10,469 bases of DNA from Kiritimatiellota bacterium (lineage in GTDB: Bacteria > Verrucomicrobiota > Lentisphaeria > Victivallales > JAADHT01). Below, piece by piece: positions 6,724 through 10,469 of this stretch. A program made the translations under genes and the position numbers. The DNA is taken from positions 1 through 10,469 of the forward strand of contig JAADHT010000248.1 in assembly GCA_013151705.1 (NCBI GenBank). The letters are read 5' to 3'. The number at the start of each line of letters is the position of its first letter. Position 1 is the stretch's first letter. Below the pieces are notes generated by a model, which searched no databases, had not been told where the DNA came from, and saw nothing but the letters and a program-made list of their open reading frames with translations.

Positions 6724-7517
6724 ATCAGGTTTCTCCGAGTTAGGAATTCCGCGACATTCGCGCACGCCGCCTCGATCGAGGTATGATCGTTGGCAACCGT
6801 CATTTCGCATTCACGAGTAACTTTCGGGCGGAATATCTTCGCGACCCTGGTCGGTGATCCCTTCAACCCGAGCAGCGAAGCGTCAAGACCAAGGTCTTTC
6901 TCGCCCCACACCGGAATATCCAAATTTTTCGCCTTCTTCTTGCCGCGGAGAGTGGGCAACCTTGGATCGCTGACTTCCTTGACGACAGTCAAGAGCAGAG
7001 GGTATCCGCAAGAGGAGACATCCTCGCCCCGCTCGATCAACCGATGGACCACGCACTCGTCATCATTTATTTCAGCGAGTTTGTTGACATACGACAGGAC
7101 TGGAATATCCAGAAAGGCGGCGATGCCGGGGCCGACCTGTCCGGTGTCGCCGTCCGTCGCGCGCTCCCCGCATATTATCAGATCGAAATTTCCTATTTTT
7201 CTTATCGCTTCCGAAAGAGCGTCGCTTGTAGCCCAAGTGTCGGAACCTCCGAACACCCTGTCGCTCACCAGACGCGCCTCGTCCACTCCCATCGCGACGG
7301 CCTCCTTAAGCGCCTCCAACGCTTTCGGCGGCCCCATCGTCAACGCGACGACCTCGCCACCGAGTTTCTCCTTTATTTGGAGGGCCAACTCGATAGCGTA
7401 GAGGTCAAGAGGATTTATGATCGACTCAACCCCTTCCCTTATCACTGTTCCGGTTGACTCGTCCATCCTCACGGACTTCGTCTCCGGAACCTGTTTTATC
7501 GGCACTATGATTCTCAT
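6720..7517 (-). CDS. etfB: Electron transfer flavoprotein beta subunit, bifurcating type
   Basis: This 265-residue EtfB opens with MRIIVPIKQVPETKSVR and carries INPLDLYAIELALQIKE (34-50), GERATDGDTGQVGP (117-130) and the SDPRLPTLRGKKKAK loop (183-197), which corresponds to the partner-recognition loop. In the family, DGDT.QVGP marks Etfs whose EtfB binds a second FAD and NAD(H) instead of AMP, the electron-bifurcating group; conventional EtfB has a DDDC..TGQ-type sequence. The ATG at 7517 is preceded by GGAGAT. It is the first gene of the etfB-etfA-glcD unit, with 222 bp separating it from the regulator gene. The predicted complex would couple hydroxyacid oxidation and reduced ferredoxin (or flavodoxin) oxidation to NAD+ reduction. 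That direction is inferred from the A. woodii enzyme. Confidence 0.94.
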   Translation of the reverse strand: MRIIVPIKQVPETKSVRMDESTGTVIREGVESIINPLDLYAIELALQIKEKLGGEVVALTMGPPKALEALKEAVAMGVDEARLVSDRVFGGSDTWATSDALSEAIRKIGNFDLIICGERATDGDTGQVGPGIAAFLDIPVLSYVNKLAEINDDECVVHRLIERGEDVSSCGYPLLLTVVKEVSDPRLPTLRGKKKAKNLDIPVWGEKDLGLDASLLGLKGSPTRVAKIFRPKVTRECEMTVANDHTSIEAACANVAEFLTRRNLI

Positions 7518-7630
7518 ACGCCCATCTCCATTTGTTGGTATTCACCACCCGCTCCGCTCAAGTCACAAAAGCGCAAGAAGTCTGTTTTTGAACATTTTGA
7601 ACTTGACCGGCTTCGCCGAGACTAATCGAT

Positions 7631-7654
7631 ATTATCCGCGGATGACGCAGATCA
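7631..7654. repeat. Possible dispersed intergenic motif (CCGCGGATGACGCAGAT)
   Basis: The stretch ATTATCCGCGGATGACGCAG continues with ATCACCG. CCGCGG is itself palindromic. From memory, very similar 'ATCTGCGTCATCCGCGG' sequences recur between genes in many environmental bacterial genomes. Only one copy is present in this window, so the repeat nature cannot be shown here. Confidence 0.25.
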
Positions 7655-7674
7655 CCGCCGATAAAACAAATTCC

Positions 7675-7682
7675 TATACAAT
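7675..7682 (-). promoter_or_regulatory. Possible half-operator upstream of etfB
   Basis: On the minus strand this reads ATTGTATA, identical to the first eight bases of the 12-bp palindrome upstream of the regulator (8399-8410). The other arm is not conserved (GGAA instead of CAAT). It lies about 158 bases upstream of the etfB start. It could be a weak site for the same GntR protein or a chance match in AT-rich DNA. Confidence 0.25.
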
Positions 7683-7690
7683 AAATTTGT

Positions 7691-7734
7691 GAATTCGATA
7701 TTGGTTCGAGTTTGGAAATTCGGTATTCGAGTTT
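7691..7734. repeat. Imperfect tandem repeat between gntR and etfB
   Basis: On the minus strand AAACTCGAATACCGAATTTC (7734-7715) is followed by a second copy (7713-7691) that starts AAACTCGAA and ends TCGAATTC, with a few inserted bases between. It lies just downstream of the regulator stop. No function is apparent. Confidence 0.4.
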
Positions 7735-7739
7735 TCGGA

Positions 7740-8369
7740 TTATTGAAACAGCCATCTCTTGAGTCCGGCGATATGCTCCCTCATAAGGTTTTCGGCTCTT
7801 TCAGGATCATCCGACGCTTCAGCCAACTCAACATGCGTGACGGTTATCCGCTTCCGTTTGACCCGAGGCGAAACAACGCTCAGATCAGCTTGAATCAACG
7901 AAGACTGAAAATTGAACTTGCCCAGCTCCTTTTTCAGCATCTCGCTGCCGCACCTCTCCATTATGAACGCATGGAACTCCTCATCAAGCTTGAAAGCCAC
8001 CTTCCAGTTTCCGGCGGAGCGTTCAGCATCCGTTTTCCTTCCCAGATTTAGAAGTTCTTCTCGTTCGCTCGGCGAAAACCGCTCCGCCGCCCCGCGAAAG
8101 GCCAATCCCTCCAAAACCTCGCGTATCTCAAATGTGTCTCTAACATCCCCCATCGAGAATCGACGAACGAACGTTCCAAGATTGGGCAGACCGACGAACA
8201 GCCCTTCGGCGCGCAACCGCTCGATAGCGGCCCGAATCGGCGTCCGGCTCACCCCGAACCCCTCCGCCAGCTCCTGCTCAACAATTCTGCTTTCGGGTTT
8301 CAGTTCCCCCGATTTGAGCCTGTGGCGCAATTCCGCGCAGATGTGATCCACACCAATTCTCTTAACCAT
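7740..8369 (-). CDS. GntR-family transcriptional regulator, FCD (FadR) subfamily
   Basis: This 209-residue protein has an N-terminal winged helix-turn-helix (about 5-70; LAEGFGVSRTPIRAAIERLRAEGL) and a C-terminal all-helical FCD ligand domain. Putative metal/ligand residues are D129 and H133 (KLDEEFH), H179 and H199 (MREHI), the usual Asp/His set of metal-binding FCD proteins, which often sense small carboxylic acids. R83 in EIREVLEGLA is also typical. GGAGG lies five bases before the ATG. Its place upstream of etfB-etfA-glcD copies the arrangement of lctA in the A. woodii lactate operon, so it probably controls that unit in response to a hydroxyacid; ligand and sign of control are inferred. 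A GTATAC-centred palindrome 30 bases upstream of its start suggests autoregulation. Confidence 0.92.
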   Translation of the reverse strand: MVKRIGVDHICAELRHRLKSGELKPESRIVEQELAEGFGVSRTPIRAAIERLRAEGLFVGLPNLGTFVRRFSMGDVRDTFEIREVLEGLAFRGAAERFSPSEREELLNLGRKTDAERSAGNWKVAFKLDEEFHAFIMERCGSEMLKKELGKFNFQSSLIQADLSVVSPRVKRKRITVTHVELAEASDDPERAENLMREHIAGLKRWLFQ

Positions 8370-8398
8370 ACCAACCTCCGCCCCATCATTGTGTAATG

Positions 8399-8410
8399 AT
8401 TGTATACAAT
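8399..8410. promoter_or_regulatory. Palindromic operator ATTGTATACAAT
   Basis: A perfect 12-bp palindrome lies 30 bases upstream of the gntR ATG. FCD-type GntR proteins commonly bind short dyads of the form T.GTA..TAC.A, and this fits with GTATAC at the core. It overlaps -10-like sequences read on the minus strand (TATATT, TACAAT), so a bound repressor would block transcription. No strong -35 is evident. Confidence 0.55.
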
Positions 8411-8468
8411 ATATCGTTCTTCCATCACCGCAAGGACTTTTTCGAGAAAAAATACAGCATACACGTCG

Positions 8469-9743
8469 CTACCCGACCGGAAAGAAAATAATAAATGTCG
8501 TTCCCACGCCGGGTTTTGATTGCAAATCCAAAAACGCATTGTGTTTTTCAAGAATGGAAAATACCATGGAAAGGCCCAGCCCCGTTCCTTTCTTCTCGCC
8601 TTTGGTGGTGAAAAACGGATCGAAAATCTGAGAGATCAACTCGGGTTTTATTCCAACGCCGGTATCTGAAACTGAAAGGCGGAAATATTCTCCTGGTGGC
8701 ACTTCAGTTATTTTACCCGCGAGATCAATATCCAAAACGATCCTTTCCAATGAAAGAGCGAGATTTCCTCCGCAAAGTTCCCCATCGGGACGCATTATGG
8801 TCATCGCATGACTGGCGTTGATGCATAAATTCAACAACATCTCCTCAATCTGAACCGGATACGCGTTGATCACCGCTGAATCAACCGAATGATTGAAGGC
8901 TACCTCGACTGATTTGTCGAGCGTCCTTCGACAGATATTCAACACGCGGTCCACCAACTCGATCAAATCCACCGGAGCTAGCGGCAATTCCTGGCGTTTG
9001 GAGAGGGAAAGCAGTATCTGCACCATCTCAGCGCCTTGTTTGACGGCCTCGGTCACGGTTGCGATGTCCGAACTCAATTCGTCTTTGAGCTGTTCTTTGG
9101 ACATGCCGGCGATGTCCAAAGTAAACACCATCGAGGAGACGGTCGCTTGGACGCTGGATATGATATTATTGAAGTCATGAGCCAAACCGGCCGACAACGC
9201 GCCTATGGTCTCCATCTTCTGCGAATGCAGCAAATGCTCCTCGGCAAGATACTTTTCCGTCAACGCCAAAGCCATTTGAGCGACCTCCACGTTGTCGAAC
9301 GGTTTTTTCAAAATCAGAAGATTGTCACGCTTGCCGACCGCTTCGACGATCTCCTTCCAGGAATAATCCGAAAACGCGGTGCACAACACTATCTGCACTT
9401 TTCTGTCCATGTCGAACAAACGCTTCATCGTCTCCAGACCATCCCAACCGCCCGGCATCCTCATATCGACGAATATAAGGCTGTACGGAACTCCATCGTC
9501 CAATGCCGCGCAAGCCATGTCCCACCCCTCCCTTCCCCCGGGTGCCGTGTCAACCGCATAGTTCATCACGGAATGCGAATGAGGCGCCGCGGGGGATTCC
9601 GAAGAACGTCCCCCCAAACGGGCTTTCATCTTATCGACCAGAGCTTGAGACTCATCAACGGCGAAAGAACGCTCTATCGCCACAGCGATAGCCTCACGCA
9701 CATCTTTTTGGTCGTCGATCACAAGTATTCTACGTTCTATCAT
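8469..9743 (-). CDS. Receiver-histidine kinase fusion (cytoplasmic two-component sensor)
   Basis: This 424-residue protein has an N-terminal receiver domain (about 4-165) and a C-terminal histidine kinase. Receiver residues are the acidic pair D10/D11, phospho-acceptor D93 (FVDMRMPGGWDG), T122 (CTAFSDYSW) and K147 (LILKKPFD). About 40 extra residues sit between the acidic pair and D93; this is characteristic of the receiver type with GWDG...SDYSW...LILKKPFD seen in many environmental bacteria. The kinase has H189 (LAHDFNN), N-box NLCINASHAM (305-314), DTGVGI (360-365), FDPFFTTK (374-381) and GTGLGL (386-391), all intact. There is no transmembrane segment or PAS domain, so its input is probably a phosphorelay onto D93 from another kinase. 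No output regulator lies adjacent. The ATG at 9743 is needed to keep receiver strand 1 (RILVIDD). The next gene, gntR, follows 99 bases downstream on the same strand. Confidence 0.93.
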   Translation of the reverse strand: MIERRILVIDDQKDVREAIAVAIERSFAVDESQALVDKMKARLGGRSSESPAAPHSHSVMNYAVDTAPGGREGWDMACAALDDGVPYSLIFVDMRMPGGWDGLETMKRLFDMDRKVQIVLCTAFSDYSWKEIVEAVGKRDNLLILKKPFDNVEVAQMALALTEKYLAEEHLLHSQKMETIGALSAGLAHDFNNIISSVQATVSSMVFTLDIAGMSKEQLKDELSSDIATVTEAVKQGAEMVQILLSLSKRQELPLAPVDLIELVDRVLNICRRTLDKSVEVAFNHSVDSAVINAYPVQIEEMLLNLCINASHAMTIMRPDGELCGGNLALSLERIVLDIDLAGKITEVPPGEYFRLSVSDTGVGIKPELISQIFDPFFTTKGEKKGTGLGLSMVFSILEKHNAFLDLQSKPGVGTTFIIFFPVG

Positions 9744-9752
9744 AGTACTCTT

Positions 9753-9781
9753 ATTATATCACATTTTGAAATAAAAAACAA
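9753..9781 (-). promoter_or_regulatory. Sigma-70-type promoter of the histidine kinase
   Basis: On the minus strand TTGTTT (9781-9776) and TATAAT (9758-9753) are separated by 17 bases. The -10 box ends only nine bases before the ATG at 9743. Transcription would therefore begin about 3 bases before the start codon, giving an almost leaderless mRNA. Only a weak AAGAG lies upstream of the ATG. Confidence 0.6.
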
Positions 9782-9786
9782 GTCTC

Positions 9787-9814
9787 TTGAATCGAAGCGC
9801 GGCACTGGTATAGT
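9787..9814 (+). promoter_or_regulatory. Sigma-70-type promoter of proC
   Basis: TTGAAT (9787-9792) and TATAGT (9809-9814) have a 16-base spacer. It points toward proC and starts just 6 bases beyond the opposing kinase promoter. The predicted leader is about 125 bases, in which I recognise no riboswitch or attenuator. Confidence 0.5.
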
Positions 9815-9945
9815 GTGTGTGTCGCATATGGAAAACCACCGTAGCCGTTCCGTCAGCACGGGCCCGATTGGTTTCGAAGTTCGAATGCCGCCCAGGGACT
9901 GCGGGCAAAGACACTGGCAGCGTACGTTTAGGAGAGAAATTCATT

Positions 9946-10469
9946 ATGAGAATCGCATTCGTAGGCGCCGGGAAAATGGCCACGGCGATAGTCAAAGGAA
10001 TGTTGTCGAATGGCAAGCCATTCGCTAAAGAGGATATTCTGGCGAGCGACGTCTCCGAGAAATCGGCGGAGCTGTTCACCAGGGAGGCTGGAGTGCCATG
10101 CGGACGTTCCGCCCGCGAGGTCGTCGAGACCGCCGATTTCATTCTGCTGGCGGTCAAACCTCAAAACATACGGGATGTCATGTCTGATTTGCGGGGCAAA
10201 GTCTCCGAAAAGACCATCATATCCATAGCCGCCGGAATAAAACTGGAGACTCTTCTGACCGGATTCGGGGTGGAAAGAGTAATCCGGGTGATGCCGAACA
10301 CCCCTCTGATGATAGGAGAAGGCGCGACGGCGCTGGCCCCCTCCCCCAACGCCACCGAAAACGACATAAAAACCGCTTTAGATATTTTCGCTCCCTTGGG
10401 AGTGGTCCACCAAGTGGATGAGAATCTCATCGACGCCGTCACCGCGCTCAGCGGTAGTGGCCCGGCGTA
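9946..10469 (+). CDS. proC: Pyrroline-5-carboxylate reductase, N-terminal part
   Basis: ProC reduces 1-pyrroline-5-carboxylate to L-proline with NAD(P)H, the last step of proline synthesis, in the cytoplasm. Only the first 174 codons are in the window, and the gene runs off the right edge; relatives are about 265-275 residues. The N-terminal Rossmann motif is MRIAFVGAGKMA. LLAVKPQN and VMPNTP (115-120) follow, and the conserved VTALSGSGPA (165-174) lies at the cut. AGGAGAG (9930-9936) precedes the ATG by nine bases. The frame is open without defects. It is divergent from the histidine kinase gene, sharing a 202-bp intergenic region. Confidence 0.96.
   Translation, partial: MRIAFVGAGKMATAIVKGMLSNGKPFAKEDILASDVSEKSAELFTREAGVPCGRSAREVVETADFILLAVKPQNIRDVMSDLRGKVSEKTIISIAAGIKLETLLTGFGVERVIRVMPNTPLMIGEGATALAPSPNATENDIKTALDIFAPLGVVHQVDENLIDAVTALSGSGPA

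Noticed and set aside
7700..7720. GGTTCGAG resembling a tRNA T-arm
   Set aside because: No acceptor, D-arm or anticodon stem can be built around it. It belongs to the tandem repeat at 7691-7734.
8436..8452. CTTTTT CGAG AAAAA inverted repeat after the histidine kinase
   Set aside because: The stem is purely A-T apart from its tip and lacks a GC core, so it is not a credible intrinsic terminator.
9036..10028. Plus-strand open frame of about 330 codons
   Set aside because: It lies opposite the histidine kinase and runs through the divergent promoters into proC in another frame. No protein family is recognisable.

Overview
The window reads as chromosomal DNA of a bacterium with moderate GC content. 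No plasmid, phage or insertion-sequence genes are seen. A soluble eukaryotic-type Ser/Thr kinase, a receiver/histidine-kinase fusion of the 'DMRMPGGWDG' receiver type, and TTCCA/TGGAA dyads upstream of the first gene would suit an uncultured Gram-negative lineage, perhaps of the PVC group. That placement is a weak inference.

Layout. Positions 1-363 are non-coding and AT-rich at the left, with two dyads and a small hairpin. A possible 54-aa ORF (364-528) runs into miaB (528-1727, + strand). miaB appears frameshifted: its C-terminal TRAM domain is intact but lies in another frame (1703-1897), fitting a duplicated GT at about 1701-1704. Next on the + strand come a dicarboxylate/acidic amino acid:cation symporter (1969-3291) and a soluble Ser/Thr kinase (3327-4241, or from 3288 with an ATGA overlap). 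These three genes may be one transcript. They end convergently against the next block, with only 53 bp between.

The minus strand carries, in transcription order, a receiver/histidine kinase (9743-8469), a GntR/FCD regulator (8369-7740), etfB (7517-6720), etfA (6723-5716) and a GlcD-type FAD dehydrogenase (5719-4295). The last three are joined by ATGA overlaps. The order regulator-EtfB-EtfA-LDH is that of the lactate operon of Acetobacterium woodii (lctABCD), whose Etf/lactate dehydrogenase is electron-confurcating. EtfB has the DGDT-QVGP signature of NAD-binding, bifurcating-type Etf. The EtfA here lacks the N-terminal ferredoxin-like domain of the A. woodii protein. A perfect 12-bp GTATAC-centred palindrome upstream of the regulator is a good candidate FCD-regulator operator, and half of it recurs upstream of etfB. 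The probable working model is that a 2-hydroxyacid (lactate or glycolate) is sensed by the GntR protein and oxidised by GlcD/EtfAB.

At the right, a 202-bp divergent intergenic region has one good promoter facing each way. It drives the histidine kinase leftward, with a nearly leaderless mRNA, and proC rightward; proC is cut by the window edge. Apart from the miaB lesion and the atypical DFG motif of the kinase, the genes look intact. I see no RNA gene, CRISPR array or convincing intrinsic terminator.
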